Positions 1-16,231 of a stretch of 64,000 nt of DNA are shown piece after piece (within the stretch, counting starts at the first letter, position 1; each line of letters begins with the position of its first letter). Position numbers and translations under genes: made by a program. The stretch spans positions 124,001-188,000 of the forward strand of contig JALJCO010010235.1 in NCBI GenBank assembly GCA_023101725.1, written 5' to 3'. This stretch comes from Atherinomorus stipes (lineage: Eukaryota > Chordata > Actinopteri > Atheriniformes > Atherinidae). The notes beneath the pieces were generated by a model that had not been told where the DNA came from, did not search any database, and was given only the letters and a program-made list of their open reading frames with translations.

Positions 1-912
1 ATTAAAACAGGAGCGGCGGAAGTGTAAGAAGAGGTGCTTGAATCGATTAAATGAGAAACGATTTATGATGTTTAGTAACCGGTAAATGAGTGTGAAACAC
101 ATCATGTCCTGCTCCTGTTGGAGTATCCTGACTAGAGGTTGGGTGCAGCTGATCGTGGTATGATGCTCAGTCCACAAAAAATGTGGACTGAGAGCTGCTA
201 ATCACCAATTATCAGTCCAACGACCTTTTCAAACTGGGACTGATGTGACTTTGCTGTGCATTGTACAGAAGCCAGACATGAAGTTGAAGCCGATCTGATG
301 CTGATACCTCTGAGCTGGCGAGGGAGGCAGTAACAAAGGTGACATAACCTCCATGACATGTGCTTAAATGCATCAAGCCAGCATGACACACACTATAGTA
401 AACAAATTCTGTCGCTCCTAACCCGATTGATGATGCTGATGCTTTTATAATCAAGAACATCACCTAGGACTGCTCTCCTTGTCATTGGTAGTCAGTGTAC
501 GTACATTCTTCTGAGACATAAAACAATATTTTCCTGCTAATGCCGCATAACTTACATTAAATTTCTTTTTTAGAGCACTCATTTGATAAGGTAAGCCCTA
601 CCCCACGGCCAGCTTAGGAACGGATTACAGAATGCTGGAGCCATCTGACAGAATACTTAAAAAATGAAAAATACACAGTTTCTTATTAAAACTGACTTTT
701 CTGTCATAACGCTTTGCTAATTAAAATCACCAACCTGTATCAAGCAACACTCACTTATGGAAACTGATTTTGGTCTGGAAGTTTATGAAAGATGTATGAA
801 TGTTCTGCAAAGGCTGTGTAATGTTTAGTGCAGCAAAGATTAACATGCAACTGCAGTGAAAATAATCACATGATAGAAAACAGAACGCTTGTTAGACAAA
901 GTTTTCTCTTAC
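1..912. other. 3' intron/flank of the ZMAT-like gene
   Basis: The terminal exon should lie here or beyond the window. On the minus strand, acceptor-like sites near 643 and 515 would each give a very short C-terminal tail ending in a stop. Neither can be preferred. No repeat was recognised. Confidence 0.4.
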
Positions 913-5372
<4,460 letters not shown>

Positions 5373-5486
5373 CCTTTTCCCTAGCCTTTTGGCGCATGCG
5401 CCGTTATGTTGGGGTCGTTTGCTCCAGGCTTTTGAGGATGTTTCCTTATCGAGGGAAAAACCGAAAAGCCCAAACAAAACAGCCAC

Positions 5487-6424
5487 TAGGGCTGTTTTCT
5501 GTCGTTTTCTTCACGTTTTTTAATTAATTAATTAATTTTTTTAAAAAGTGGTGTAAATTGTATGAGAAAACAAATGACATAAACTTGTTGTAGGTGTCAA
5601 ACTTAAGCTACAGGACTATAAAAACATAATACAACTGAAAAAAGTATGTAACAATAGAGATTATACAATATGAGATTATATAAACAGTAATGAGTTTTAT
5701 TCTGCCTCATATTTGTTTTGCAGCTTGTGAAATATTTATTTTGGCTTAAATAGTTTTAAACAACTTTGTCAGGTACATTTTTCTTTGTTTTGTTTGCTTG
5801 TATCTCTTGGCTATAGGGATTTTGCGTTTGGTTTTGTATTCATTCATTTATTTGGTATTCATTTGTATCATTTTGGAGATATTTTGTCTTGTCTGTTATG
5901 ATATAATAGCTAGTTGTGTGTGTATAACCATTGAGATTAGTGGTTGTTAAAAAAGGGGCAGGAAATATAAGATTTTCTTCATCCTGCTCCTTTTGGGCAT
6001 AAATTTTTTTTTTCATCTCATGAATATTGAATGTTAATGGAATGCATATCCATGAACAAAATAAATCTATCTACTCTACTCTAAAATTAACAATCACATT
6101 TGTGAATAAAGTAGGCGGCGCAAAACATACTAAAAAATAAATATACACATGTTAAAAACAAACATACTACAAAAATAACAACAATTAACCATAATAAATA
6201 ACAGGGGGAATTGCAAGATTTAGTCATTTCCCAGTATGTTTTATTTATGTCAATCTGCTTTTTCCTCCAGCTTATCCAACTCACAGTTTATTTCTTTCTT
6301 TATTTACAGTAAGAGTTCAACTTTTTTTTCTCTATCCATACAATCCACACAGAGCCTGTACCATCAAAACAATTCCATACACTTAAAAATCAACAAATAA
6401 CAAGGTGAATATCAAAATAGACAT
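5487..6424. other. Intergenic spacer between the ZMAT-like promoter and the gnrh2 3' end
   Basis: AT-rich, with a short TTAA/ATTA repeat near 5520-5540. No exon or bounded element was recognised. Confidence 0.5.
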
Positions 6425-6430
6425 TTTATT
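6425..6430 (-). terminator. gnrh2: Candidate gnrh2 polyadenylation signal
   Basis: AATAAA on the minus strand, about 160 bases past the gnrh2 stop codon. The spacing is typical for this small transcript. Confidence 0.5.
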
Positions 6431-6591
6431 TTGGGTCAATGTTTCCACACGTTTGCCATAGAGAAAAGAAATGCAATTCTAGGAACACATCTACAGACAG
6501 ATGGAACAAAAGATTACAGAATTACTTCATGACAAAGAGACTGAGGAGGACGGTCACTGTGGATAGAAAAGCAGTGTGAGGTGGAAAGTTG

Positions 6592-6630
6592 TCACTTTCT
6601 CTTCTGAAGTTCTCTGGCCAAGGCATCCAA
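6592..6630 (-). CDS. gnrh2: gnrh2 coding exon 3 (GAP C-terminus)
   Basis: Acceptor CTCTTCGCAG, then [12 protein letters not shown] and stop TGA. The C-terminus matches the conserved fish GnRH2 ending. Confidence 0.95.
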   Translation of the reverse strand: MDALARELQKRK

Positions 6631-7135
6631 CTGCGAAGAGTTTTTAAGACTACAATTAGACTGGATCACACTTATCTTCAATACAGTATATAGGCTTTTT
6701 GTTTTGTTACTGCCTAAATATTGTCAAATACTGTATATAGAGAGAGATTAAGGAGTTAAATGACTTTGAGGTTTAATCTTACAACAATGTTTCTCAGGAA
6801 ATTCCTCCTCTGGGGTCTCAAGAAGCTGCATTCTCCTACCTCACACAGTTTAATCTCCTCTGAAATCTGAAAGAGGGAAACGCAAAGTGAGGTTCAGGTA
6901 ATGCAGGAAGAATAAACACTGAGAACATGGCTTCTGTTACAACTACAACTGTCTAAAAAATGACCAAATGATGCTCAGTGAAACACACACAAACACTAAT
7001 CCCAACCTCCGATGTTCCAAAGGAGTCGATTTCCCGCTTGCCTCCAGGGTACCAACCATGGGACCAGTGCTGAGCGTACGAGAGCTGCGTCCCCACATAC
7101 AAAAGCAGCCCCAGCAGCAAAACCAGCCGAGACAT
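6592..7135 (-). CDS. gnrh2: Progonadoliberin-2 (GnRH-II preprohormone), 3 coding exons
   Basis: The joined exons encode 83 residues. Residues 1-21 ([21 protein letters not shown]) are a signal peptide. Then comes [10 protein letters not shown], the invariant GnRH-II decapeptide whose Gln cyclises, followed by G-K-R (the Gly is the amide donor, KR the convertase site). The GnRH-associated peptide follows ([24 protein letters not shown], ending LARELQKRK). The product is a secreted midbrain neuropeptide acting on GnRH receptors. The start at MSRL matches the family; an in-frame ATG three codons upstream (MNT) lies in the same exon. Intron positions are those of vertebrate GnRH genes. The gene sits downstream of ptpra in the same direction, as in mammals. 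Nothing appears broken. Confidence 0.97.
6783..6866 (-). CDS. gnrh2: gnrh2 coding exon 2 (GAP)
   Basis: Acceptor CCCTCTTTCAG. 28 codons from [19 protein letters not shown] to RNFLRNIV, donor GTAAGA, phase 0. Confidence 0.95.
7007..7135 (-). CDS. gnrh2: gnrh2 coding exon 1 (signal peptide, decapeptide, start of GAP)
   Basis: 43 codons ending GGAACATCGGAG before donor GTTGGG, phase 0. The acceptor before it is CTGCTTTAAG, leaving about 11 bases of 5' leader. Confidence 0.95.
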
Positions 7136-7312
7136 GGTATTCATACCTTAAAGCAGACAAGGAATAGTACTCCATAGGAAGTTTTATCTAAATTTAAGAT
7201 ATAACTTAGATTTAGCTTTTTGTCTTAAAAAAACCCCACAATATTCTCAAAGCACAACAGCAAGGGCACCATGATGCTGTACTCTATACACGTATATGTA
7301 CAGTATATATAC

Positions 7313-7560
7313 ATATAGTACAGTTGTCCTTTAAAGTTTACATCCCTCATCAAAGAAAAGGCTAAATACGCAATAGTAATTCAAATAACAAGAAACAGAA
7401 AAAAAATAATGAAAATTTACTAAATTATAATTTAGCAAAATAAAATATTGATTTTGAATATTGGTTTAAAAACAAACAAAGAAAACTTTCTTTGTAAACT
7501 TTTCAAGCACAAACGTATATTTGGATTGACATTTTGCATATTTAAAAAAAATTCTCATTT
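7313..7560. mobile_element. Diverged Tc1-type MITE copy
   Basis: ACAGTTGTCCTTTAAAGTTTACATCC at the left, then CACAATAGTAATTCAAATAACA-like and AAATTTACTAAATTATAATTT tracts shared with other copies near 9.2, 28.5 and 50.2 kb. It lies in the gnrh2 5' intron; the right end is degraded. Confidence 0.55.
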
Positions 7561-7842
7561 GAAGAACTTCAATTGAAAACACTTGTATTATATGAACCAC
7601 TTAAATATTCAAACATATTGCATTTTGAAGAAAGTTACAGTGACATAATCTCAGAGATTTTATCTTGTGCTGGTCTTTTAACAGACTGTATCCCCAAAAT
7701 CACACTGCAGTTGTTTTACTTTAAGTTCTCAAGCTGAATAATGAGTGAGCATTAATATTCTTGAAATATCTTATCGTGAGTCACATAGAACTGGGAGATA
7801 AACAATTTAACTAAGAGTGCAGATATGCGGGAAATGTCCTAC

Positions 7843-7955
7843 CTTCTTCTCAGCTCTCACAGCTTAGTTAAACAGGAGATCTTTCAAGTTATTGCAGGAG
7901 CTCGAAGCGGATTCTAAAGTCGACCTGGTGCTGATGTCTTCAGTATCGCTCAGTT
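7843..7955 (-). promoter_or_regulatory. gnrh2: Probable non-coding gnrh2 exon 1 and core promoter
   Basis: A consensus donor (AAG|GTAGGA) lies on the minus strand 700 bases upstream of the coding exon. Vertebrate GnRH genes start with a short untranslated exon. A TATA-like ACATATATTAG at about 7981-7992 and a CACATGTG E-box near 8015 lie just upstream. The transcription start given is a guess from TATA spacing. Confidence 0.4.
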
Positions 7956-9056
7956 TCTCAAGTATTTCTGTTGAGATTCTCCCTAATATATGTAGCAGTC
8001 TCCCCCTCCCAACACATGTGCCTCACCCATCATTGACCCCACAGGTCCGAGTGTCCTCAGAGGTTAAATGAAACATCTCTGGTCCCAAAAGGTGGAGACA
8101 CCCAACCATGTCCAATTATCATCTGCAAACAGCATTCACATCCCTGAGATCCCCATCTTTGGACATAATCCTGTAAATACTGATTGAATTATGAGTCCTT
8201 AAAGAAATTTTAGCTATGCTGAAGTATACGAAAAACATAAAAAAAGGGTCTATTTGGATTAATTTCTGGATTGAACAGGTTTACACTTTCCAAAATACAT
8301 TTAGAAATATATTTTGAATACATAGATGTGCAATATTTCCAGATATATCTACTTTCCATGAATGTTTTTACAATATAAATCCCAAAAGTTCTCATTTCCC
8401 ATTTTCTTTTTCTCATTTGATCACAATAATGACATCATCCCTTCTGTTGACTTTCAGCAAGGAGAAATTTAACAACCTCTGCTAACAAGGGGAACAAACA
8501 CAGTAGATCCTTGACCAGGTCACAGATGAAAGGTAATTCCCCTCCAGAGTTTCAGATACAGAGCTGTTCTAAAGAAGAACAGGATTAAAAATGTATCCAA
8601 TCCACTGAATCCATAGCAACGTCTCCTTATCTTCCCCATAACTACTGGTAGGATCACTGACATGTGAAATGAGGTGAAATACATGACGCAGTTACACTGA
8701 CAGAGCAGAGGGCTTTCCTTCCACAGTCTGAAGACAGCATGAGCGTGCATAGTTGTTTTAGTTCCATGATGGACTACTACTACACCATCTGACTGAATAG
8801 CAGCTGGGTTAATAATAACCCTGATTGGGAAACCGTTTCTCTCCTTTTAACACATCCTATTTACACTTTGATGCATCAGGAGCGGTGTGAAGTTAATTTA
8901 TGGCACTCAAGGCATGGTTGGGAGTGAAGTTCAGGGCACTCGATGGTTCATCTTACGTTGCCAGTTCAGGGACATGAAACTGGGTCCTCCAGCCCCAAGT
9001 CCACACTCTAAACTCTAACCAGGCTTCCACTCCCCTATGAGATACAGACTGGATAA
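7956..9056. other. gnrh2 upstream region
   Basis: Largely unique sequence with no exon, bounded repeat or long open frame that I can support. Regulatory elements of gnrh2 would be expected here. Confidence 0.4.
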
Positions 9057-9058
9057 TA

Positions 9059-9909
9059 GGGGTGTAACAGTACATCGATCTCTACCAATACATCGATGTA
9101 GCTCAACGCATCAATCATAAATTGGCCAAAGATCAATTATTAAACCCACTTTTATTATGAAAATGGCTTAATTTTCGAGTTCCTCTGACGCATTTTCACG
9201 ACATACACCGTCATCCTCAAAATTATTCATACCCTCCAGTTAAAGAAGGAAAAAAAATCAGCTGTCAATGAAATGAGTTGAAATTGACAAAAGTAATCAT
9301 AAGTAAAAATTCTGTGAAAATCATGACACCAATTTTGAATTGTGGTTCAACTGAAATATTAAAATAAAAAACACACACAAAAAAACAAGTAACTAAGCAT
9401 GATGGGGCTCCAAAGCTGAAATTTTGTTGAGCAAAACTTTGAGGCATTTACTGCAATCAGGTGTTTTCTGTAAAGTTCAAGAAGACCTCTGCACCTGTTG
9501 ACAGGTATTTTGGTCCACTGTTCAATTCAAAAGTAATATTTTATTTCACCAAATTATAATTTTGTAAATCTATTTATTATTAGTTTTTTTTAGTTCTCTT
9601 TTATTTGAATTACTGTTGTGAATTCACTCTTTTCTTTAATTGGGGGGGAATGAATAATTTTGAGGACGACTTTACATGTTTATAGTTGTGCAGTGGATAG
9701 AGACGTATGACAGAGAGATTGTACTACAGTATTTTGCCTGTACTTCCAAGCAGGAACTTACAGTTATGTTAAGGAACAATAACCTTTTTTATTACTTGTA
9801 GCATTGTTTTGCATTGATCGGTGCATCCTAAATTACATCAAAACTGTATCGTGACTGAATTTGACTTATTGGCAAATCGAATCGCTCTCCACTGTATCGA
9901 TATAATGTA
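9059..9909. mobile_element. Relic hAT-like element (ATAGGGGTGTAACAGTACATCG terminus), interrupted
   Basis: The left end resembles TAGGGGTG...-type hAT termini. The right part (ATCGGTGCATCCTAAATTACATC, TGTATCGATA) shows the inverted counterpart but is cut off where a Tc1-like element begins. A Tc1-type MITE lies inside it. Confidence 0.4.
9211..9676. mobile_element. Tc1-type MITE (CGTCCTCAAAATTATTCATACCC family)
   Basis: Left end GTCATCCTCAAAATTATTC and right end GAATAATTTTGAGGACGAC form terminal inverted repeats. About 460 bases, non-coding. Same family as copies at 17.86, 28.47, 34.74, 37.14, 50.17 and 52.1 kb. Confidence 0.75.
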
Positions 9910-11140
9910 CAGCAGGGAAAAAAAAGTATTGAACACGCCAACATTTTTCTCAGGAAATATATTTCTAGTAGAGCTATTGACATGAAATTTTCACCAGATG
10001 TCAGCAACAACCCAAGTAATGCACACATACATGCAAAGAAATCCGAACACTTATGTCCATAAATTTAATTATGTGTAATATAGTGAAATGACACAGGGAA
10101 TAAGTATTGAACACATGAAGAAATGGAGGGAAAAAAAGATATAGAAAGCCAAGAAAGCAGCAGGAGTCTGTCAGTAAGTAAGTAATCCTGTCCCCTATCA
10201 GTAATATCAGCTGGTTTAGTCTTGATTGATGCCTTTAAAAAGGTTTCTCATCACCAAAGTGTCAGACAAGAAGCATTCCATGATGGGTAAAAGCAAAGAG
10301 CTGTCTAAAGACCTACGCAACTGTATTATTGCAAACACACTGAAGGCATTGGTTCCAGGTGCATTTCTTAACTTCTGAAAGTTTCAGTGGACACCATTGG
10401 GGCCATCATCCAGAAGTGGAAAGATCACGGCATCGTCATAAAGCGGCCACAGCCAGGTGCTCCTCGCCAGATTTCAGACAGATGAGTCAGAACAATAATC
10501 AGAAAGGTTCTCCAACAGCCCAGAACCACTCGTGGAGAGCTTCAGAAAGACCTGGAATCAGCAGGTACAGTTGTTTCAGAGAAAACAAGAAGTAATGCAC
10601 TCAACCGCCATGGCCTTCGTGCATGCACACCACACAATACTCCATTTCTGAAGAAAAACCATGTTGATGCTGGTTTGAAGTTTGCAACACAACATCTGGA
10701 TTTTGGAAAACCAGAACAGAACTCTTCGGATGTCATAAGACAACATGTTTGGAGGAGAAATGGCACCACACTTGACCCCAAAAACACCATAGCAACAGTG
10801 AAGTTTAGAGGTGGGAACATCAGGGTAGAGAAGGGGAAATCTTGCTAGGAACACCTGGCTGTGGCCGCTTTATGACGATGCCGTGATCTTTCAGCATTTC
10901 CGGATGATGGCCCCAATGGTGTCCACTGAAACTTTCAGAAGTTAAGAAATGCACCTGGAACCAATGCCTTCAGTGTGTTTGCAACACACTGGAGCACATG
11001 GACCACACACCATTCATTCTTCCTTCAATGATATCATGCTTTCTGAAATTAAATACATTTCAGTAAGCATGTTCAATACTTATTGTGTATTTACTATTTT
11101 ACATAAATTATTTATGGACATATCAATTTCTCTATAAAAA
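9910..11140 (+). mobile_element. Degenerate Tc1-like transposon with inverted partial duplication
   Basis: Begins after a TA with CAGCAGGGAAAAAAAAGTATTG, a fish Tc1 terminus. A transposase relic follows from ATGGGTAAAAGCAAAGAGCTG near 10284 (KSKELSKDLRN, then helix-turn-helix remnants), broken by many stops. From about 10855 to 10985 the sequence is the reverse complement of about 10335-10460 (CTGTGGCCGCTTTATGACG against CGTCATAAAGCGGCCACAG), so the copy folds back on itself. No intact protein. Confidence 0.7.
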
Positions 11141-11167
11141 GAGAAAAAAATTACACGAGGAATTCTA

Positions 11168-11244
11168 AAAAAAAAAAAAAAAAAAGATAAAAAAATTTAG
11201 GAATAATATATATCCAACAAGAAAAAATATAAAAATAAAAAATA

Positions 11245-11330
<86 letters not shown>

Positions 11331-11366
11331 AAATAAAAAAGAAAAAAAAAAAAAAAAAAAAAAAAA
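11168..11366. repeat. Poly(A)/A-rich low-complexity tract
   Basis: Nearly pure A for about 200 bases, including an uninterrupted run of about 80 from 11249. Long Phe-rich frames on the opposite strand are artefacts of this tract. Confidence 0.9.
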
Positions 11367-11837
11367 GACGAAGTGAGATAAAAAAAAACCAATCACACCC
11401 ACCATCCCCAAAATACTTCATTTATCTTGGTTGATAAAACAGATTTAAATGCATCAATGTGTCGTCTAGTTCTGTCATAGGTACAGATGCCACGATACTA
11501 GCAAATAGATGAGGAACAAGTTTTATAAGTCCCAGTTTCTTAACAACATTATTGCTCCTAAATGTGTAAAAAAATTGCCATTCTATTAGTTTTTTTCTTA
11601 TAAATTACAAGAATAACCTTGACTGCTATTAAGTAAAACCGGTCAGGATGGCTTGATTTAATTCTATAGATGATGTACATAAATCACATCTTAAACTAAT
11701 GAAAAGAAAAAAAAAAAGCACCGAGAATATTGGATTAGTGTTACAAATGGTAAAATGTCTGTCAGCAATAATTTGAATTAGTTTCCCCTTCAGTTTGGTC
11801 TTTATAATGAGCTTGAAACTCCATTACATTCTATGGG

Positions 11838-12048
11838 CTTTATGCACAACTCCTACTTCCTGAACTTAAGGTAGCTCCTTTGTTTCCTGTTATTCATTAC
11901 TGGACAAAATAATTAATCCAGGTGTGTCTGGCCAGTTACTGAGACCAGACACACCTGGATTAATCAGTTCATCCAGTAATGAAAGACAGGAAACAAAGGA
12001 GCAACCTTAAGTTCAGGATGTAGTGGAACTGTGCACGGAGCCCATTTG
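11838..12048. mobile_element. Foldback MITE, near-perfect 200-base palindrome
   Basis: The arms AGCTCCTTTGTTTCCTGT ... TAATCCAGGTGTGTCTGG and CCAGACACACCTGGATTA ... ACAGGAAACAAAGGAGC are reverse complements around a loop of about ten bases. A second copy, split by insertions, spans 60201-62142. Confidence 0.75.
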
Positions 12049-13252
12049 AGAAAAAACAGTACCACTGTGTGCTTCAAGACAATAAATGCAAGCAAATGTT
12101 AAAATCTCAAGCACTTTATTAGGTTTTCAACAGTATCTTGCTTAGAAAGGCCATTTGGCATTATATAATTATATATAATTTCATCATATATATAATTATA
12201 TATACATATATTCAAATGTTGAATAACAAAACACTAGAAACCAACTTCAGCAAAAAAGAAAAAAAAAAGAATTGGTGTAAGACAATTATACCAAATTTAA
12301 GATGGCCAAAACAAAAACATCTAATACATTTCAAAATGGTCCCGATACAGTTCAATATACAGCTTTAAAAAAAAAAAAAAAAGAAAAATGGGGCAGAAGG
12401 AAAGAAGCAAGGCAGCAGGCAGGAATGAAATATAAATAACCTTACATTATGTACAAAGGGAAGTGTGTGTTGACCACTGCGAAAAATGGTCCAAAGACAA
12501 AGTGAAAAAAGAAATATGTTGACAGCGCTGAATGGAGCTGGAAAGGAAACACAAAGGTGGCAAGAAGACAGACGTTGGATTCTAGTTTTCTGTAGTCTCT
12601 CTGTATAAACCTGGGAGACAAATTTGATTTTTCTGGAGCATTCAAAACGCTCCACTGGGACCAAACTCCCAGAGGAAAGGGAACAAGTGTTTTTCCATGA
12701 TGGTAAAAGATTAAACAATACTCATTAATGGAAAAACAACTAATATATATATATTTTTTTAAATTTAGGAACCCACAACTGATTACTTGTTATGGATTCA
12801 CATTCAATTGATATGGAATGAAATGAAGCCACAACATAACTATACATGAGTCTCTGCATTAGTTTGATCTTCACAATCAAGAGATTCACATATATGCAAC
12901 TAAAGGGAATGTGAATATAAAAATAAAAAAAGGTGACTGACCCAGTCTTGGTCTTAGTCCCTGTGACTTGCCTCACACAAAGCATTTGTTACTGGTCTTC
13001 AGAAGGTAGCTGTGGAAACACGCCAGTCAAGACAATGCAAAGGATGACAATGGCTCCTCCACAAATTTAAGGAAATTTTGAGAATGAATTGATAAAGCCT
13101 GCAAATGAGGCACTTTTATTTAGCTTGACTGATAAAGCATCTTGTGGGTTGGCACAGTGTCATAATTGGCTATCAAACTGCAGAAAGACACAACAAAGCC
13201 ATGCAGTTGAAGCGCAGGCTGTTCACAGCTAAGCTTCTCGCCCATTCAGCAA
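12049..13252. other. Intergenic spacer downstream of ptpra
   Basis: AT-rich, including an AT-repeat near 12165-12210 (ATATATAATT units). No exon supported. An AATAAA on the minus strand at 12113-12118 is one of several candidates for distant ptpra 3' ends. Confidence 0.35.
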
Positions 13253-14552
13253 TTAAAGGTTAACTTTTTTTTTTCAACCTGGACCTTAGTTCTAGGAGTT
13301 TATATGTGCATTTACTCACCGGTAAAATTTCTGCATCACTTTGACTCTTTTGGAAGATATTACGTTGAGTCGCCCTTCAGTGTGCATCTATATAACGGGA
13401 GAGACAGCACAGCCTCTCTATAAGGCATTATCTGCAGCAAAACTCCATTTCATCAATACTTTCAGTCGAATGAACAAACGAGTACGATTGTCCTGTGAGT
13501 TCAGAAGTTCAGTTTTCGGTTTGTTGGTGTCTAGGTAGCGAGCTGCTCTCTCAGCTGTACTGCGGCACGCACCTGCCGGGGGATGCACGACTGTAAAATG
13601 TGGAGAAAACCTCCCAATAATGAACAGGGAGTTAATTCTGAACTCCCAGGACAATAGTACTCATTTGTTCCTTCTACTTAAAGGAAAAGCTTTTTTTTTT
13701 GTTCAATCTGGACCTATTTTCTAGCATGAAATACAATCATTTACTCACACAGACAGTTTTGGTGCAACTATGAATTCCTTCGGGAGATATTTAGATCCAC
13801 TCCAGATCAGCGTATGTCCAATATAATGGAAGTGATGGAGCAACTTCACACAGCCTCTAAATAGGGCATTATCTGCCACAACTACTTCATTTCACCAATG
13901 TTTTGTCACGAAACATTAGTTTGACCCCCGTGAGCTTGAAGAGGCTTTTTTGTGGTGATTCGTCCTTATTTAAAGACATTTACTTGTTATGGTGTCGCAC
14001 AACAGTGACGTCATCAAAGTCGCCGCAGTAAAAATGTCTGTTAATAAAAAATCACAACACAAAAGCCGCTTCACGCTCACAGGGGGGGTTTCAACTAATG
14101 TTCTGTAACAAAACATTGGTGAAATGAAGGAGTTGTGGCAGATAATGGCTTATTTAGAGGCTGCAGGAAGTTGCCCCATCACTTCCATTATATTGGACAT
14201 ACGCTGATCTGGAGTGGATCTAAATATCTCCCGAAGGAATTCAAGTTGCACCAAAACTGTCTGGGTGAATAAATGAACATATTTCATGCTAGAAAATAGG
14301 TCCAGATTAAAAAAACAAACAAACTTTCCCTTTAAAGCACTGATGAAATGAAGCAGTTTTTGCTGCAGATAAAGCCTTAAAGAGAGGCTACCCTGTGTCT
14401 CTGGTTATACGGATGTATGCCGAAGGGCGACTCAACGTAATATCTTCCGAAGGAGTCAAAGTAATGCAGAAATTTTACCGGTGAGTAAATGCACGTATAA
14501 ACTCCTAGAAATAAAGTCCAGGTTGAAAAAAAAAAAGGAAGTTATCCTTGAA
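13253..14552. mobile_element. Foldback element, outer copy with a related element nested inside
   Basis: The termini TTTTTTTTCAACCTGGACC and GGTCCAGATT/TCCAGGTTGAAAAAA are inverted, and the arms continue inward (CATTTACTCACCGGTAAAATT against AATTTTACCGGTGAGTAAATG). A second inverted-repeat element with similar termini (TTCAATCTGGACCTATTTTC) sits inside at about 13679-14336. A related copy is at 43977-45056. Confidence 0.65.
13679..14336. mobile_element. Nested foldback element
   Basis: The arms share CATTACTTCCATTATATTGGAC-type segments on both sides (13800s against 14180s, inverted), bounded by TTAAAGGAAAAGC and CTTTCCCTTTAA. Non-coding. Confidence 0.55.
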
Positions 14553-16231
14553 AGACCAAGTAAGCCGCGATGGAAATAAAAGCAGAGTTTGATGGCACTT
14601 AACTATGAGTGTGGGCACTTGTGATGCTTTGGAAAGAAGGAAGACCTGACATGAAGACAAGGATGCACAGTTTCAGTGAGTGGTCAATTTGTGTCCGCTA
14701 CTTTAAGCCTGTACAGGGGCCACGAGGAGCTCTGAGACCTGGAGGAGCTTCTGAGGAGTAACATGCAGCTTCCATATTCTAAATGCAAAACCATCTCATC
14801 TTTCTGACCTAAACTCTCATTTGGTTCTGGTTTTTTAAGGGCTTTGCTTTTGGTGCAAATAGTGCATGAGTGTTAAAGATAAAATTGTCCTCATAGCTCT
14901 GCATGTAATCTTTAATAATGGTTGCAATAAATACATTTGATTGTGCTCATTCCTTTCATAAAAGGTTAATAAATATGGGAGTGTTAGTGAAATGTAGATT
15001 GTGCATAAGAATGGGGCCGTTTTCAGTTAAAGTCCACATCAAGAATGGTTGAAATCCATTGGAAAAATCCTAAAAGTAGGTGTTTTCCAAAGTCATGGCT
15101 CTAAAGTTTGTTAAATCCCAGCTGAGGGAAATAATCTAAATACTTCACTTTGGTGGGAGCTACAATGGAGAGAACCTCAAGGTGAATTTGTTCAATTAAT
15201 ACAGTTAAACAATGCTAGCGTCAGTCATTTCCTGAGCTGACTGAGCTGAAATTAGGACCGACCCTGCGGTTAAATGACATCATTTATCTTTCATTACAAT
15301 CACAAAGGCCGCAGCCTCCACGGTGACCTCGGCTGGAATAAAAACACTGTAGTTCAACAGCCCTCCCAGGACTCCCATTAAAATGAAATAATCTGAGCAA
15401 ACACGGCATAGCAGGCCTCCACTAGAAAAGTAACAAGTCATCCATTTTTATGGAATATGTCAGCAACAGCATTTAAATGGAGAGAAACATTCTTGTGCAT
15501 CAGTTTTCATCTGGAAAAATAACAGGGCGTCGTTCTTGGAAGGAGTGACAGATAAATGATGTGACGCTGATCTATTTAAAAAAAAAGAAGTGGCAGTTAA
15601 TCCCAGAAAACTCACAGAAGATCCATACAGAGGAGAAATAGTCGACACAGTTAAAAAGAAAGACTGACATACGTCTGTAAACAAGTAAACATGCTGGGTG
15701 TTTGGGATTAGACGATTGCTGTCGTGAAAAGTTAATGAGTTATTTGTGATTGCTTCTAGATTACTGGTCAATACAACTGACACAGCTACCGATGCTGTAA
15801 CAGACTCATTGGATTTAAAGAGGCCTCGTATCCTCTGGTTTATGGGGGACAAAAAACTTTTCAATGCATTTTAAACCACCCACAATTCTGGTTTTAATCC
15901 AGGAATGTGTTGATTACTGACCGCAGCAGAGTTTAACAGCCTCACAGCTGGCGGCCCAGGCTGCAGAGCTACATGAGCTAAGTGGGTGAAGGACTTTCTG
16001 CAGGTCGCAGACAGAAGACATGATGAGAAAATAAAGTTTAGTCTGCCGGCTTGTATTCAAGTTCAAACACACACACAGATTCCCCAAAATAAAAAATGTA
16101 GGCTTGCATGTGTGTGTGTGTGTGAAAACCTGAGAATGTGAGCTACATCACAGATTCTGATTTCCAAAGGTGAGTGACCTGAACACCGGGAGCAAAGCAA
16201 AACTGCAAATGTCCTGAAAACTGGTTTTTAC
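14553..16231. other. Spacer downstream of ptpra
   Basis: No exon, bounded element or conserved motif recognised. A short GT-repeat lies near 16108-16121. Confidence 0.35.

Noticed and set aside
11151..11421. Overlapping poly-Phe open frames
   Set aside because: Translation of a poly(A) tract on the opposite strand.
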